From: Pseudoteredinibacter isoporae
GTDB lineage: Bacteria; Pseudomonadota; Gammaproteobacteria; Pseudomonadales; Cellvibrionaceae
Assembly (NCBI RefSeq): GCF_011602085.1
Contig: NZ_JAAONY010000002.1
Coordinates: 62,001-126,000, forward strand
Direction: 5' to 3'
Length of the DNA: 64,000 bases
Of the stretch, positions 44,910-54,724 are shown one piece after another. Each line of letters opens with the position of its first letter. The stretch's first letter is position 1. The notes below the pieces were generated by a model, which did not search any database, had not been told where the DNA came from, and saw nothing but the letters and a program-made list of their open reading frames with translations. A program made the position numbers and the translations under genes.

Positions 44910-45683
44910 ATGGCCTACGAAATCAGCCCTATTGCCGCTTTCGATGACAACTATATTTGGCTGATCGATAATGGCCAGATTGCAGCAGTTGTCGACCCGG
45001 GTGACGCCAAGGTCGTTCTCCAGCGTTTAAAAGAACGCGAACTTGAACTGACCGCAATTATCAACACCCATCACCATTATGATCATACCGGCGGTATTGC
45101 TGAACTCTGTGAGACCTTTCCAGGCTGCACCGTATATGGCCCTGTCAGCCAGCCCCTAAGTCAGCATCATTGCCAACAGGACGATGACGTAGAAATTCTG
45201 CCCGGCTTAAACTTCAAAGTGCTGGAAGTTCCAGGGCATACCCTCGACCATATTGCATTCTATTCCAATGATCTCAGTCCCTCTGTACTGTTCTGTGGCG
45301 ATACCCTGTTCGCGGGTGGCTGTGGGCGAATGTTTGAAGGGAATCCTGAGCAGATGCAAAGCTCACTGGAGCGACTTGGGTCACTCCCTGGCGAAACATT
45401 GGTTTACTGCGCCCACGAATACACTTTAGGCAATCTCAATTTCGCTCTGGCCGTGGAACCTGGCAACCAGGATTTAGTCCAACGCATGGAAGAAACCAAA
45501 GCTCTGCGTGAAAAATCCGAGGCGACGGTGCCATCTGTCTTGTCTACTGAGCGAGCAACCAACCCCTTTATGCGTTGCCGCGAGGCCGATATACAGAAAG
45601 CCGCCAGTCAACGGGCGAAAAATATTGTCTCAAATCCGGCGGAAACCTTCGCAATATTGCGTAAGTGGAAGGATAATTTTTAG
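44910..45683 (+). CDS. gloB: Hydroxyacylglutathione hydrolase (glyoxalase II)
   Basis: This enzyme hydrolyses S-lactoylglutathione in methylglyoxal detoxification. The binuclear metal motif THHHYDHTGG is intact, with further ligands in VPGHTLDH, FCGDTLFAGGCG and YCAHEYTLGN. The 257-residue length is standard. A GAGGAG ribosome site precedes the ATG. It is divergent from the YafS-like methyltransferase gene. Confidence 0.96.
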   Translation: MAYEISPIAAFDDNYIWLIDNGQIAAVVDPGDAKVVLQRLKERELELTAIINTHHHYDHTGGIAELCETFPGCTVYGPVSQPLSQHHCQQDDDVEILPGLNFKVLEVPGHTLDHIAFYSNDLSPSVLFCGDTLFAGGCGRMFEGNPEQMQSSLERLGSLPGETLVYCAHEYTLGNLNFALAVEPGNQDLVQRMEETKALREKSEATVPSVLSTERATNPFMRCREADIQKAASQRAKNIVSNPAETFAILRKWKDNF

Positions 45684-45816
45684 CAAATCAGGCTTCTAAG
45701 CCAGGGCTGTTGCTTTCTACCTTGGGCGAATTGACCCAAGGGCATGGGCGCTCTAGAATCGGCGCCTATTTCGATAATAAAAAACTATTAATACTGACCA
45801 TTAGTTGTACTGCCCT

Positions 45817-47400
45817 ATGCTTAGATCGCTTTCACTCTCCGGCTTGCTCTTATTGCTGGCTGGCTGCGGACAGCTTGTCCAAAAACCAAGCTCCACCGCC
45901 CACAATGAGACGCTACCCGAACAAGCTGAAACGGTCGCCGAAGCTGTCGATTCCGAAAAAACCGAGACTCAACTGGAGCTGGTAGACAACACTCCGGAAA
46001 CGCCCTCAGAAACGGCCGAAGAAGTTATCGAAGCCGATCTCTGGCAACACATTCGCGATGGCTACCGCCTCAGCCATATCGATCACAAGCGCGTTGAGAC
46101 ACAGAAAAACTGGTACGGACGCCACCCCAACTACATGAACCGCATCAGTAAGCGCGCCCGCCCTTACCTTTATTACATCGTTAATGAATTGAAGCGCCGG
46201 GACATGCCAATGGAGTTGGCTCTGCTGCCCATCGTTGAAAGCGCTTATGACCCCTTTGCGTATTCCCACGGTCGGGCATCCGGCCTGTGGCAGTTTACAC
46301 CGCCAACCGCCAAGGACTTTGGACTGCACAAAAACTGGTGGTATGACGGTCGACGAGATATCGAAGCCTCCACTCAGGCCGCTCTGGATTATCTTGAAAA
46401 GCTTCAAAAACGCTTTAATGGCGATTGGCTACTGGCACTGGCCGCCTACAATGCCGGCGGCGGCACGGTAAATAAAGCGATCAAGCGCAACAAACGCAAA
46501 GGCAAACCGGTCGATTTCTGGTCTCTGCGCTTGCCCAAAGAAACCCAAATCTATGTTCCCCGCCTGCTGGGCCTATCCAAACTCGTCGCCGATCCGGATA
46601 AAGCCGGTATCGAGCTGGTCAGTATTCCCGACGAGCCTTTCTATCGTCGATTTGACCTGGATTATCAATTGGATCTCGCACAAGCCGCAGAACTGGCTGA
46701 GCTGCCAATGGACGAATTCTACTTACTCAACCCAGCCTACAACCGCTGGGCCACAACTCCTGACGGCCCCCAACATATCCTGATCCCGATATCCCAGGCG
46801 GATTTGTTTGCAAGCGGATTGGAGAATCTGGACCAATCCGAGCGAGTGGGCTGGAAACGCTATCAGGTTCAGCCCGGTGACACCCTGGGCAAGATAGCGC
46901 GCCAACACAACTTGGGACTTAAAGAACTGAAGCGCATCAATCAGCTCTCGAGTAATACTATTCGCCTTGGCCAGGCATTGTTTATTCCAACCGCCAGCAA
47001 GCCTGGTCAGTACTACACTTTCAGCCTGAACGAACGGGTTGCCCGCAGCCAGGGTCGAGCCCAGGCCCAGCGTTACAAAGTCAGAAGTGGCGACAGCCTG
47101 TGGAGCATCAGTCGTCGTTTTGGCGTGAACTACGAAGACATTGCCCGCTGGAACAAGCTCAGTGTTAACGGCACCCTCAAGCTGGGACAAAAACTGCTGA
47201 TTTACCCCAAGCAGGCACGCTACGCCCAGGGCAAGCAACGTATTTCATATAAGGTGAAAAAAGGTGATTCCATTGCAAGAATTGCACGGAAGTTTGGTAC
47301 CAGCATCAAATCCATTGTGCGGAGCAATGGCCTGAATCCCAAAGCCTATCTCCAGCCCGGGCAGGCCCTGACGGTTCTGGTCGACCCGCGTCGGGGTTAA
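45817..47400 (+). CDS. mltD: Membrane-bound lytic murein transglycosylase D with three LysM domains
   Basis: I chose the ATG at 45817, which gives a lipoprotein signal MLRSLSLSGLLLLLAGC; an upstream TTG would only add four residues. After an acidic linker comes the lysozyme-like catalytic domain with its Glu in LLPIVESAYDPFAYS, then GRASGLWQFTP and LAAYNAGGG. Three LysM peptidoglycan-binding repeats follow at the C-terminus (YQVQPGDTLGKIA, YKVRSGDSLWSIS, YKVKKGDSIARIA). E. coli MltD has two LysM repeats, so this one has an extra copy. It cleaves glycan strands with 1,6-anhydro product. It abuts a convergent hypothetical gene with no spacer. Confidence 0.94.
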   Translation: MLRSLSLSGLLLLLAGCGQLVQKPSSTAHNETLPEQAETVAEAVDSEKTETQLELVDNTPETPSETAEEVIEADLWQHIRDGYRLSHIDHKRVETQKNWYGRHPNYMNRISKRARPYLYYIVNELKRRDMPMELALLPIVESAYDPFAYSHGRASGLWQFTPPTAKDFGLHKNWWYDGRRDIEASTQAALDYLEKLQKRFNGDWLLALAAYNAGGGTVNKAIKRNKRKGKPVDFWSLRLPKETQIYVPRLLGLSKLVADPDKAGIELVSIPDEPFYRRFDLDYQLDLAQAAELAELPMDEFYLLNPAYNRWATTPDGPQHILIPISQADLFASGLENLDQSERVGWKRYQVQPGDTLGKIARQHNLGLKELKRINQLSSNTIRLGQALFIPTASKPGQYYTFSLNERVARSQGRAQAQRYKVRSGDSLWSISRRFGVNYEDIARWNKLSVNGTLKLGQKLLIYPKQARYAQGKQRISYKVKKGDSIARIARKFGTSIKSIVRSNGLNPKAYLQPGQALTVLVDPRRG

Positions 47401-48006
47401 TCAGCCCTCTTCAAGAAAGCGTCGGGCGACTTCTTCATACTGCGAAGATCGCTCGGCAATCGCATCAAAATCGTAAAATCGACGATACTTTTCCAACAAA
47501 GACTGGCGCAAGCGCCCTGCCAGCTCCGCATCGGCATCAAACAAGCGATCAAAATCGATCTCATACATTTGCAGGCAAACGCTGTCCTTCACATAGTGCA
47601 GTCCTCTCAATGCAGACAATCTTGCCACTGGCACAGCAATACTGCCGTGCAGGCTACTCTGGTGTTCCAACAGGGTTTTGGTCGCTGCCACAAAGCGATT
47701 GTTATCTTTGTCGAGCTCAGCGAGCAGGGGTAAATCCTGGGATTTATCCGGATCGTAATAGAGGTAGAAGTCGCTTGCTTTGAGGTAAGCTTCATCGACA
47801 ATAAACGTCAGGCTGCCTAGAGGCCTTACCCTCGGCAGGTGGCCACTGTCACTGCCCTCACGCAGTTCGAAATTCATGAGTAAACGCCCCGACTTGCCCG
47901 TATGCAAGGCATGCGCCTTTTCCACCGCCAGGCAAAGCATTTTGAAATGCTGCTGATCCAGAGGCATTTCGCTGAGAGGCTTGGGCTCGGCTGGCAAGTG
48001 GTTCAT
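47401..48006 (-). CDS. Conserved hypothetical protein
   Basis: This 201-residue protein is not recognised. It has no signal peptide or membrane segment, is rich in charged residues, and reads like a soluble cytoplasmic protein (MPLDQQHFKMLCLAVEKAHA, then FELREGSD and ARLSALRGLHYVKDSVCLQM). The C-terminal part is probably helical. Its stop codon touches that of mltD, which runs the other way. Upstream is a 249-base gap before the tolC-like gene, which is divergent. The ATG at 48006 is the first in frame. Confidence 0.65.
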   Translation of the reverse strand: MNHLPAEPKPLSEMPLDQQHFKMLCLAVEKAHALHTGKSGRLLMNFELREGSDSGHLPRVRPLGSLTFIVDEAYLKASDFYLYYDPDKSQDLPLLAELDKDNNRFVAATKTLLEHQSSLHGSIAVPVARLSALRGLHYVKDSVCLQMYEIDFDRLFDADAELAGRLRQSLLEKYRRFYDFDAIAERSSQYEEVARRFLEEG

Positions 48007-48181
48007 TGTTCTCTAATCCTTTGATAAATCGGACATTCTCATTATAGCCACTATATAAAAAAGTAATACAGAAACCGTAATCCCTATTTTGAAGCGGCCT
48101 AACACTCAATCCGTGGGATTTTTGACGCTTTGCTACCGCCCATTCCAGTTTTCGTACTAAATGACCGTTTTTCGCTTCAAT

Positions 48182-48197
48182 TGTGACATAAATCACA
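48182..48197. promoter_or_regulatory. Perfect CRP/Vfr-type binding site
   Basis: TGTGA-CATAAA-TCACA matches the CRP core exactly on both arms. It is centred about 66 bases upstream of the tolC-like start. A possible -10 (TAGAAT, near 48209) lies just downstream, which would place the site over the -35 region. It could equally affect the divergent hypothetical gene. Confidence 0.55.
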
Positions 48198-48255
48198 GAT
48201 ATGGTGTTAGAATACTCTCAACTCAAACAATACCAAAGGAAGAAGGTTACGGATC

Positions 48256-49539
48256 ATGAAAGTTAAGCATCTTGTTGGGATGATTGGCTTGGGGGTTGTG
48301 TCACTGAGTTCAACAATTCAGGCCCAGACACTACAGGAAGCCATTCGAACCTCTATTAACTCTCATCCGGAAGTCAGTGCTGCCAAGCACGAAGTACTTG
48401 CCAGGGAACAAGAAATCAAAGGCGCTCGCGCCGGATATCTGCCTACGGTTGATGTCGCCGCCGGATTCGGACGCGAAGAAACCAAATCACCTACTACTGG
48501 CCAACGCGAAGTCGATCTCGATCGTAAAGAGACCTCGATCTCCGCTCGCCAGTTGGTTTTTGATGGTTTCGCAACGCGTTCAGAAGTTCGCCGCCAGGAA
48601 GCTCGTACCGAAAGTGCTCGTCACGAACTGAGCACCACGGAAGAGAACATCGCCTTGCGTACTGCTGAGGTGTACTTATCCATTCTCACCCAGGCCGATC
48701 TCCTCAAACTTGCAGAGGCCTCTCTTCAGGAACACAAAAGCATCTACGATCAGATGACGCTGCGCAATCAATCTGGTGTGGGCAGTCGTGCCGACCTCGA
48801 TCAGATCGCCGCTCGTTTGGCTCTCGCCGAAAGCAATGTGGTGGTAGCCCAGGCAAATCTGATGGATTCTGTGACCAATTATTACCGCGTGACAGGCGTT
48901 ATGCCTCAAGTTGATGCCTTGGCCATGCCAAACAACAGCATCAATCTTCCTGCCAATCTGGAAGCCGCTATTGAACTTGCACTGCAAAGCCACCCAACCC
49001 TGAAAACCGCTAATGCCGATATCGACGCTACCGTAGCCCAGGCCGAAGCCGCTAAATCCCCTTTCTGGCCAGACCTGCGTTTGGAAGCGGATGCCAGCTG
49101 GAATGAAGACACAGGTGGTGTAGTCGGTGAAGATGAGCGCCAAATCATTGCACTGCGCATGCGTTACAACCTGTATCGCGGTGGTGCCGATAAAGCTCGC
49201 CGCAAGCAAACCCAGTACTTGCTTGAAGAATCCAAGGATGTTCGCAACAACACCAGCCGTCAGGTTGTAGAAGGTCTGCGTCTGTCCTGGACAGCATTTG
49301 AGTCCATCTCTTCCCAGCTGCAATATCTGCAAGCCCACGTTGACGCCGCTCAGGCTACCAAAGAGGCTTACATCAACCAATTCAACATTGGTCGACGCAC
49401 CCTGCTGGACTTGCTGAACACTGAAAACGAGGTTGTGGATGCCAAGCGCAACCTGATTCGCGCAAGCTACAACCAGAAGCTGGCCGAGTACCGCATCTAC
49501 AATTCTATGGGTGTTCTGATGCAGAAGCTGTCCATCTAA
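48256..49539 (+). CDS. TolC-family outer-membrane channel protein
   Basis: This 427-residue protein has a signal peptide ending in TIQA, then the TolC fold opening TLQEAIRTSINSHPEVSAAKHE. The two structural repeats are seen as long helices separated by strand segments (QLVFDGFATRSEVRRQEAR and RYNLYRGGADKARRKQT). It ends with the family's FNIGRRTLLDLLNTENEVVDAKRN. Such proteins form the outer-membrane exit duct of type I secretion or efflux pumps; the AggA/LapE type used for adhesin export is the closest match by eye. No inner-membrane partners are adjacent. A strong terminator follows. Confidence 0.92.
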   Translation: MKVKHLVGMIGLGVVSLSSTIQAQTLQEAIRTSINSHPEVSAAKHEVLAREQEIKGARAGYLPTVDVAAGFGREETKSPTTGQREVDLDRKETSISARQLVFDGFATRSEVRRQEARTESARHELSTTEENIALRTAEVYLSILTQADLLKLAEASLQEHKSIYDQMTLRNQSGVGSRADLDQIAARLALAESNVVVAQANLMDSVTNYYRVTGVMPQVDALAMPNNSINLPANLEAAIELALQSHPTLKTANADIDATVAQAEAAKSPFWPDLRLEADASWNEDTGGVVGEDERQIIALRMRYNLYRGGADKARRKQTQYLLEESKDVRNNTSRQVVEGLRLSWTAFESISSQLQYLQAHVDAAQATKEAYINQFNIGRRTLLDLLNTENEVVDAKRNLIRASYNQKLAEYRIYNSMGVLMQKLSI

Positions 49540-49561
49540 ACGCTGGCAAGCAATCTCACCC

Positions 49562-49590
49562 AAAAGGCCGGATACTCTCCGGCCTTTTTT
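49562..49590 (+). terminator. Rho-independent terminator of the tolC-like gene
   Basis: AAAAGGCCGGA (49562-49572) pairs with TCCGGCCTTTT (49578-49588) around a TACTC loop, followed by further T residues to 49590. It lies 22 bases past the stop codon. Confidence 0.92.
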
Positions 49591-49704
49591 GTGTCTCCAA
49601 ATCGCTGCCCAGTCGAATTGACAAGCCTCGCCGTCTAGCAACCCGGATAATTCGCGCACTTTATGAGCAGCCAATTATTTTTAATGCTTGCTTTTTAAAA
49701 AACA

Positions 49705-49739
49705 CTGTATAAAATCACATGTACTGTATAAATAAACAG
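49705..49739 (+). promoter_or_regulatory. Tandem LexA (SOS) boxes
   Basis: CTGTATAAATAAACAG at 49724-49739 is a perfect CTGT-N8-ACAG box. CTGTATAAAATCACAT at 49705-49720 is a second box with one mismatch in the last base. They are 19 bases apart, about 17 bases before the lexA start, as in other gammaproteobacterial lexA promoters, and imply autorepression and SOS control of lexA-sulA. Confidence 0.93.
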
Positions 49740-49755
49740 ACCAGAGGCTTGGGCC

Positions 49756-50355
49756 ATGATCAAACTTACAGCACGCCAGGAACAAGTATTGGATCTCATC
49801 AAGTCCTATATTGATGATACCGGTTACCCACCTACTCGTGCAGAAATTGCAAAAGAACTTGGCTTTCGATCTGCCAACGCCGCTGAAGAGCATCTGAAAG
49901 CTTTGGCCCGCAAAGGTGTGATTGAAATGATCGCTGGCGCATCCCGCGGCATTCGCTTACCCATTGAGCAGCAAGGTATTCCTCTGGTAGGCCGCGTTGC
50001 AGCTGGTAACCCTATTCTGGCGGCTGAGAACATTGAAGATTACTGCGATATCCCCAGCTCTTTCTTCCACCCCAGTGCCGACTTTTTGCTGAAAGTTCAC
50101 GGCGAGAGTATGCGCGATGTTGGAATTCTAGACGGCGACTTAATTGCTGTTCACAAGACAGAACGCGTTCACAATGGCCAGATTATTGTTGCCCGTATCG
50201 ATGACGAAGTTACCGTTAAACGCTACGAGAAAATCAACAATCAGCCCCTGATTTACCTACACCCCGAAAATGAAGAGTTCTCGACCATTGAAGTGGATCT
50301 ACGAGAACAGGATTTCAGTATTGAAGGCCTTAGCGTAGGCGTTATACGCCGCTAA
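49756..50355 (+). CDS. lexA: LexA repressor, SOS regulator
   Basis: LexA represses DNA-damage genes until RecA filaments trigger its self-cleavage. The 199-residue product has an N-terminal winged helix ([20 protein letters not shown]). The Ala-Gly cleavage site lies in [10 protein letters not shown], the catalytic Ser in KVHGESMRD and the Lys in [16 protein letters not shown] precedes the ATG. The two LexA boxes immediately upstream show autoregulation, and sulA follows 54 bases downstream with no box of its own, so the pair is likely one operon. Confidence 0.98.
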   Translation: MIKLTARQEQVLDLIKSYIDDTGYPPTRAEIAKELGFRSANAAEEHLKALARKGVIEMIAGASRGIRLPIEQQGIPLVGRVAAGNPILAAENIEDYCDIPSSFFHPSADFLLKVHGESMRDVGILDGDLIAVHKTERVHNGQIIVARIDDEVTVKRYEKINNQPLIYLHPENEEFSTIEVDLREQDFSIEGLSVGVIRR

Positions 50356-50409
50356 ACCCTAGCCCCGTAACACGCCATAGCAGCCGATATAGCCAAGAGG
50401 GACCAGACA

Positions 50410-50823
50410 ATGAACCAAGCAATGAATCAAGCCAACTACGCGACAAGCCAGCAAGAGCAAGATGTACAGCACGGTTTAACCGAACTTGTGGTTACTCATG
50501 AACAGGATAACTATCTTCAGTGGCTGCTGCCTATGGTTGCTCACTTCAGCCAGCAACACAGTGATCGCTGGTTAACCTGGGTAGGCGCCGAGGATATCAG
50601 CAAGGAAACCCTGCTTCGTTACGGCATAGATGTTAGTCGCCTTCGCATCATTCGCCTGCGCGACAAGAGTGATACCCTGTGGGCAACCTGGGAAGCTCTC
50701 GCAGCCGGCAACAGTCACATGGTAATCAGCAGCCCAGGCGTTCTGGGACGCCACGAATACCAACAGTTGAAACAGGCTTCTGAAATAGGAAATTGCCAGG
50801 GCTTGATGCTGAGAATGCGCTGA
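50410..50823 (+). CDS. sulA: SulA-type cell division inhibitor
   Basis: SulA blocks FtsZ assembly during the SOS response. This 137-residue protein has the family's core (LQWLLPMVAHFSQQHSDRWL, WVGAEDISKETLLRYGIDVS, LRIIRLRD). It is placed directly after lexA, as in Pseudomonas. GAGGG lies upstream of the ATG. No separate LexA box is seen, so expression should depend on the lexA promoter. It ends at a strong bidirectional terminator. Confidence 0.9.
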   Translation: MNQAMNQANYATSQQEQDVQHGLTELVVTHEQDNYLQWLLPMVAHFSQQHSDRWLTWVGAEDISKETLLRYGIDVSRLRIIRLRDKSDTLWATWEALAAGNSHMVISSPGVLGRHEYQQLKQASEIGNCQGLMLRMR

Positions 50824-50830
50824 AACACAC

Positions 50831-50866
50831 AAAACGTAGTAGTTTGAAAGCCTACTACGTTTTGTC
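50831..50866. terminator. Bidirectional terminator after sulA
   Basis: AAAACGTAGTAG (50831-50842) pairs perfectly with CTACTACGTTTT (50852-50863) over a nine-base loop. Flanking A and T runs let it work for sulA on the plus strand and for the convergent 87-residue gene on the minus strand. Confidence 0.9.
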
Positions 50867-50872
50867 TACCAC

Positions 50873-51136
50873 TTAGTGAATTTGAACCGGGCCTTGATCG
50901 GCCTCATCGATATCTTCAATACCTTCTTCCGCACGATTCGCCTCAGCAATTTCACTCGCCGCTTCCAGACCGGCCTGCACCATGGCACGGGCAACCTCGA
51001 TCTTCGCATCTTGCAGGTAGAAGTTGGATTCTTCTGAAAAATGAATGGTTAACAAAGGCTCCCCTTTGTCATCTGCCCTTTGCAGGGCCACATCGCCGTT
51101 AGCTAATTCAACGATTTCAAATAAGACAGTGTCCAT
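50873..51136 (-). CDS. Conserved hypothetical protein of the lexA-topA region
   Basis: This 87-residue acidic protein (FEIVELANGDVALQRADD, then KIEVARAMVQAGLEAASEIA) has no signal peptide or membrane segment. Pseudomonas has a small conserved gene in the same place between sulA and topA, and size and position match. The function is unknown. It may be cotranscribed with topA and the DUF6586 gene, with a 98-base gap to the latter. Confidence 0.75.
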   Translation of the reverse strand: MDTVLFEIVELANGDVALQRADDKGEPLLTIHFSEESNFYLQDAKIEVARAMVQAGLEAASEIAEANRAEEGIEDIDEADQGPVQIH

Positions 51137-51234
51137 TAATACTCCGGAACTTGTATATGAGCGCGATTCTAACAGCTTTCAAGGATGGTTTCGAATAGTC
51201 CTGCACGAACCCAGAGGCTCAGGAGCGGATGAGA

Positions 51235-51717
51235 TTAGTATTCTTCGTTGAGATTCAACAAGGCATCGAAATAGCGCTCAAACCCAAGCAGACAAAGCCT
51301 AAGGCTATCAGCATCCAGAGAGACTGTCTTTGCTGAGGCAATGACATTGGCAGCGTCTGTCGCAGATCCGGAAGCCCCTGGCCCGTCCATCACAGTTGGA
51401 TCAGCGAGAGCAGTAAGCAAAGTCCGAAAATCAGCGTACCAGTCACTGTTTTGCAACAGATGCAGGCTTTGCGGCAAGGCATTATCAGTATCAGATAGCA
51501 CATCTAAAGACGCGGCTATGGAAGCCACATCACGCCCTGATCCTGCCAGCCCCTCTGACAACTCTTTCCGCAACCAGCTATTGTGCAGGGCCTGAAGGAT
51601 ATAAAAGCCCCCTCGCACAAAGCTCAGTTTGGCGACAGCCGTATCTGCAGCGCAAAGCGCCTTATACTGGGATTTCGCCAATTGCAGCTGCGCAATAAAG
51701 GGGCGCATGTGCTCCAT
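51235..51717 (-). CDS. DUF6586 family protein
   Basis: This 160-residue, mostly helical protein starts [20 protein letters not shown] and has a conserved FYILQALHNSWLRKEL segment. Its ATG overlaps the topA stop (TAATG), so it is translated from the topA transcript. The same neighbour is found downstream of topA in Pseudomonas. The function is unknown. Confidence 0.78.
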   Translation of the reverse strand: MEHMRPFIAQLQLAKSQYKALCAADTAVAKLSFVRGGFYILQALHNSWLRKELSEGLAGSGRDVASIAASLDVLSDTDNALPQSLHLLQNSDWYADFRTLLTALADPTVMDGPGASGSATDAANVIASAKTVSLDADSLRLCLLGFERYFDALLNLNEEY

Positions 51718-54368
51718 TACTTTTTACTTTTCGCGCGGGATTTGGTTTGGCTCTCAACCCATTTGCCACCTTCATAGAAGGCCTTCCAGCCCGTCGCCTT
51801 GCCGTCGATCTCGGATTGAACATACTGTTCTTTGGTCTTTCGGCTATAGCGAATAACCGCCTTATTACCGTCCGGGTCCGCGACAGGTGCACTGAACAGG
51901 AATTTGTATTTCGGGTCGATCTCACCCTTGTGTGGCAACAGCTCTTCAACGAGTGGTGCTCGAGTCTCACGATTTTTAGGGAACTGGCTGGCCGCCAGGA
52001 ACATGCCTGAAGCACCATCGCGCAAAACGTAGTGATCCTCAACCTTTTCACAGGCCAACTCAGGCATTGGTACTGGATCCATTTTCGGTGGCGCGGCCTC
52101 GCCGTTACGCAAGAGCTTGCGAGTGTTTTTACAGGTTTCAGAGGTACAACCGAAGTACTTACCAAAACGTCCTGTTTTCAACTGCATTTCGCTGCCGCAT
52201 TTATCACACTCAAGGGTTGGGCCATCATAGCCCTTAAGCTTGAAGCTGCCCTTCTCTACTTCGAAGCCACTGCAATCCGGGTTATTACCGCAGATATGTA
52301 GTTTACGTTGCTCATCGAGCAGGTAACTGTCCATGGCCGTGTCACATATTTTGCAGCGGTGCTTGTTGCGCAGCTGTTTGGATTCGGCTTCATCGTCTTC
52401 GTCAAGGTTCAGAACTTCGTCACCGGACACCAGATTCATTGTGTGCTTGCAGCGCTCCTTTGGCGGCAAGGCATAACCGGAACAACCCAGGAACACCCCG
52501 GTACTGGCGGTGCGAATCTGCATATGGCGCCCACACTGACTACACTCAATATCAGTTTCAGTCGGCTGATTGGCGCGCATGCCGCCGTCTTGAGCCTGGG
52601 CCTGGGCCAGCTTCTGGCTAAAATCTTCATAGAAGTTATTCAGCAAGGTATCCCATTGCAATTCGCCTTCGGCGACCTTGTCCAGGGATTCCTCCATATT
52701 CGCGGTAAAGCTGTAATCCATCAGATCCACAAAGCTTTCGCTCAATCGTTCGGTCACGATATCGCCCATCTTCTCAGCGAAGAAACGGCGGGACTCTGTG
52801 TGAACGTAACCACGATCCTGAATGGTGGAAATAATCGAAGCGTAAGTTGACGGGCGGCCAATACCGCGCTTTTCCAATTCTTTTACCAGGCTGGCTTCGG
52901 TGTAACGAGCCGGCGGCTTGGTAAAATGCTGTTTCGGGTCCAGTTTCTGTAATCCCAACTGATCGCCAACTTTCAGCTCTGGCAGCACCACATCTTCTTC
53001 TTTTTTGGACTGTGGCGGCTGAACCTTCATAAAGCCATCAAAGCGAATCACACGACCGCGAGTACGCAACTCGAAATCACTCGCCGCCAGCGCAATTGAT
53101 GTGCTGGTAAATTCCGCGGGTGGCATCTGGCAAGCCACAAACTGGCGCCAAATCAAGGTATACAAACGCTCGGCATCGCGTTCCATACCTTTCAGCTGGG
53201 TTGGCTGCACATTCACATCAGAGGGACGAATAGCTTCGTGGGCTTCCTGAGCCCCTTCTTTGCTGCTGTAAATACTGGCTTTTTCCGGAAGATAACGTTT
53301 ACCGTATTCTTCAACAATAAAATCCCGGCAGCTGGCGATTGCCTCCTGGCTCAAATTGGTCGAGTCAGTACGCATATAAGTGATATAACCCGCTTCGTAT
53401 AACCTTTGGGCCATCATCATGGTCTTCTTCACCGAGAAGCCCAATCGAGTACTGGCCGCCTGCTGAAGCGTAGACGTGATGTACGGCGCCCCAGGCTTAG
53501 CCTTGGTAGGCTTATCATCGCGCGAAACAACTTGATAGCTGGCGTCCTGTAACTTGGCAACAGCTGCCATGGTCTGCGCTTCATTGACAGGCTTAAACGC
53601 CTTGTCGTTTTCTTTTTTAACCTCGAAACGGATTTTCTCGCCGTCTTCGGTTTTCAAGTCCGCAAAAATATCCCAATATTCTTCAGGGATAAAGGCACGA
53701 ATTTCACGCTCTCGCTCAACCACCAAACGTACGGCGACAGATTGAACTCGACCCGCCGACAAACCACGAGCAATTTTTTCCCACAATAACGGGGACACCA
53801 TGTAACCCACAACTCGATCCAAAAAGCGGCGAGCCTGCTGGGCGTTCACACGATTTTGATCAATGGGGCCAGGGCTTTTAAAGGCTTCCTGAATGGCGGA
53901 CTTGGTAATCTCGTTAAACACCACACGACGATAGCGGGAATCGTCTCCACCGATCGCCTCACGCAAGTGCCAGGCAATGGCCTCCCCCTCTCTATCCAAG
54001 TCCGTCGCGAGATAGACAGTGTCGGCGTCTTTGGCCAGGGCTTTCAATTCGGCAACGACTTTCTCCTTGCCGGGCAAAATTTCATACTGGGCTTCCCAAC
54101 CATTTTCCGGGTCAATACCCATACGGCTGATTAACTGTGCCTTCGCTTTGCGTTGCTTGTGTATGATCTTATCTTCAGGCGACAACTTACGAGTGATGGC
54201 CGCTTGCCGGGCGCGCTCTTTGGCGTCCACGGGCGCTTTTTTGCCGCCGGAGGTGGGCAGATCGCGGATATGACCGACGCTGGATTTAACGACAAAGTCT
54301 TTGCCAAGATATTTATTGATTGTTTTGGCCTTGGCAGGCGATTCCACAATTACCAGGGATTTTCCCAT
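51717..54368 (-). CDS. topA: DNA topoisomerase I
   Basis: This type IA enzyme relaxes negative supercoils. The chosen start is the ATG at 54368 ([17 protein letters not shown]) with AAGAAGGA upstream; the frame is open eleven codons further. The Toprim domain has [11 protein letters not shown] and [14 protein letters not shown], and the active-site Tyr is in [11 protein letters not shown]. Four CxxC-type zinc-ribbon repeats occupy the C-terminal third, as in E. coli TopA, followed by a basic tail. The 883-residue length is usual. The DUF6586 gene overlaps its stop. Confidence 0.97.
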   Translation of the reverse strand: MGKSLVIVESPAKAKTINKYLGKDFVVKSSVGHIRDLPTSGGKKAPVDAKERARQAAITRKLSPEDKIIHKQRKAKAQLISRMGIDPENGWEAQYEILPGKEKVVAELKALAKDADTVYLATDLDREGEAIAWHLREAIGGDDSRYRRVVFNEITKSAIQEAFKSPGPIDQNRVNAQQARRFLDRVVGYMVSPLLWEKIARGLSAGRVQSVAVRLVVEREREIRAFIPEEYWDIFADLKTEDGEKIRFEVKKENDKAFKPVNEAQTMAAVAKLQDASYQVVSRDDKPTKAKPGAPYITSTLQQAASTRLGFSVKKTMMMAQRLYEAGYITYMRTDSTNLSQEAIASCRDFIVEEYGKRYLPEKASIYSSKEGAQEAHEAIRPSDVNVQPTQLKGMERDAERLYTLIWRQFVACQMPPAEFTSTSIALAASDFELRTRGRVIRFDGFMKVQPPQSKKEEDVVLPELKVGDQLGLQKLDPKQHFTKPPARYTEASLVKELEKRGIGRPSTYASIISTIQDRGYVHTESRRFFAEKMGDIVTERLSESFVDLMDYSFTANMEESLDKVAEGELQWDTLLNNFYEDFSQKLAQAQAQDGGMRANQPTETDIECSQCGRHMQIRTASTGVFLGCSGYALPPKERCKHTMNLVSGDEVLNLDEDDEAESKQLRNKHRCKICDTAMDSYLLDEQRKLHICGNNPDCSGFEVEKGSFKLKGYDGPTLECDKCGSEMQLKTGRFGKYFGCTSETCKNTRKLLRNGEAAPPKMDPVPMPELACEKVEDHYVLRDGASGMFLAASQFPKNRETRAPLVEELLPHKGEIDPKYKFLFSAPVADPDGNKAVIRYSRKTKEQYVQSEIDGKATGWKAFYEGGKWVESQTKSRAKSKK

Positions 54369-54724
54369 ATTATCCTTCTTAACAAATACACTTACTTGCA
54401 ATCACACGGTTGGCCCAGTTGGGTAGCTCTGCTCTATATTCATTCAGGCCAAGGGGCGCATATATATAGGCAAGCGACCTTTTGGTCAAGAGCCCAACAT
54501 CAAAGTGGTGACATTTTGACCAACGGGCATCGTCCAAAATTGCAAATCATAGACGGTACTGGAACAAGTCCTTTTTTAGGAATACCATAATTCCGTTCGA
54601 TTTCAAGCCATAATTTGATTCAACTAAAGCCGTATTATTTGCGGCCGATGATTGTATAGGCCGGCTAACACGAAGCAGTGTATGCCTTGAATACTTAAGC
54701 AAGACTGAACTGAATACGCACTTT
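54369..54724. other. Divergent promoter region of topA and a hypothetical gene
   Basis: These 356 bases hold no gene and are AT-rich. TTGGTCAA (54482-54489) and TTGACCAA (54516-54523) form an eight-base inverted repeat 26 bases apart that could be a regulator site or a hairpin. No clear promoter elements could be fixed. Confidence 0.5.

Noticed and set aside
45720-45741. CCTTGGG/CCCAAGG hairpin between gloB and mltD
   Set aside because: It has a seven-base stem without a T run, so terminator function is not supported. It could still be a weak attenuating structure.
48676-49674. Minus-strand open frame of 332 codons opposite the tolC-like gene
   Set aside because: It crosses the strong terminator at 49562-49590, and the plus strand has an intact TolC-family gene with a signal peptide.
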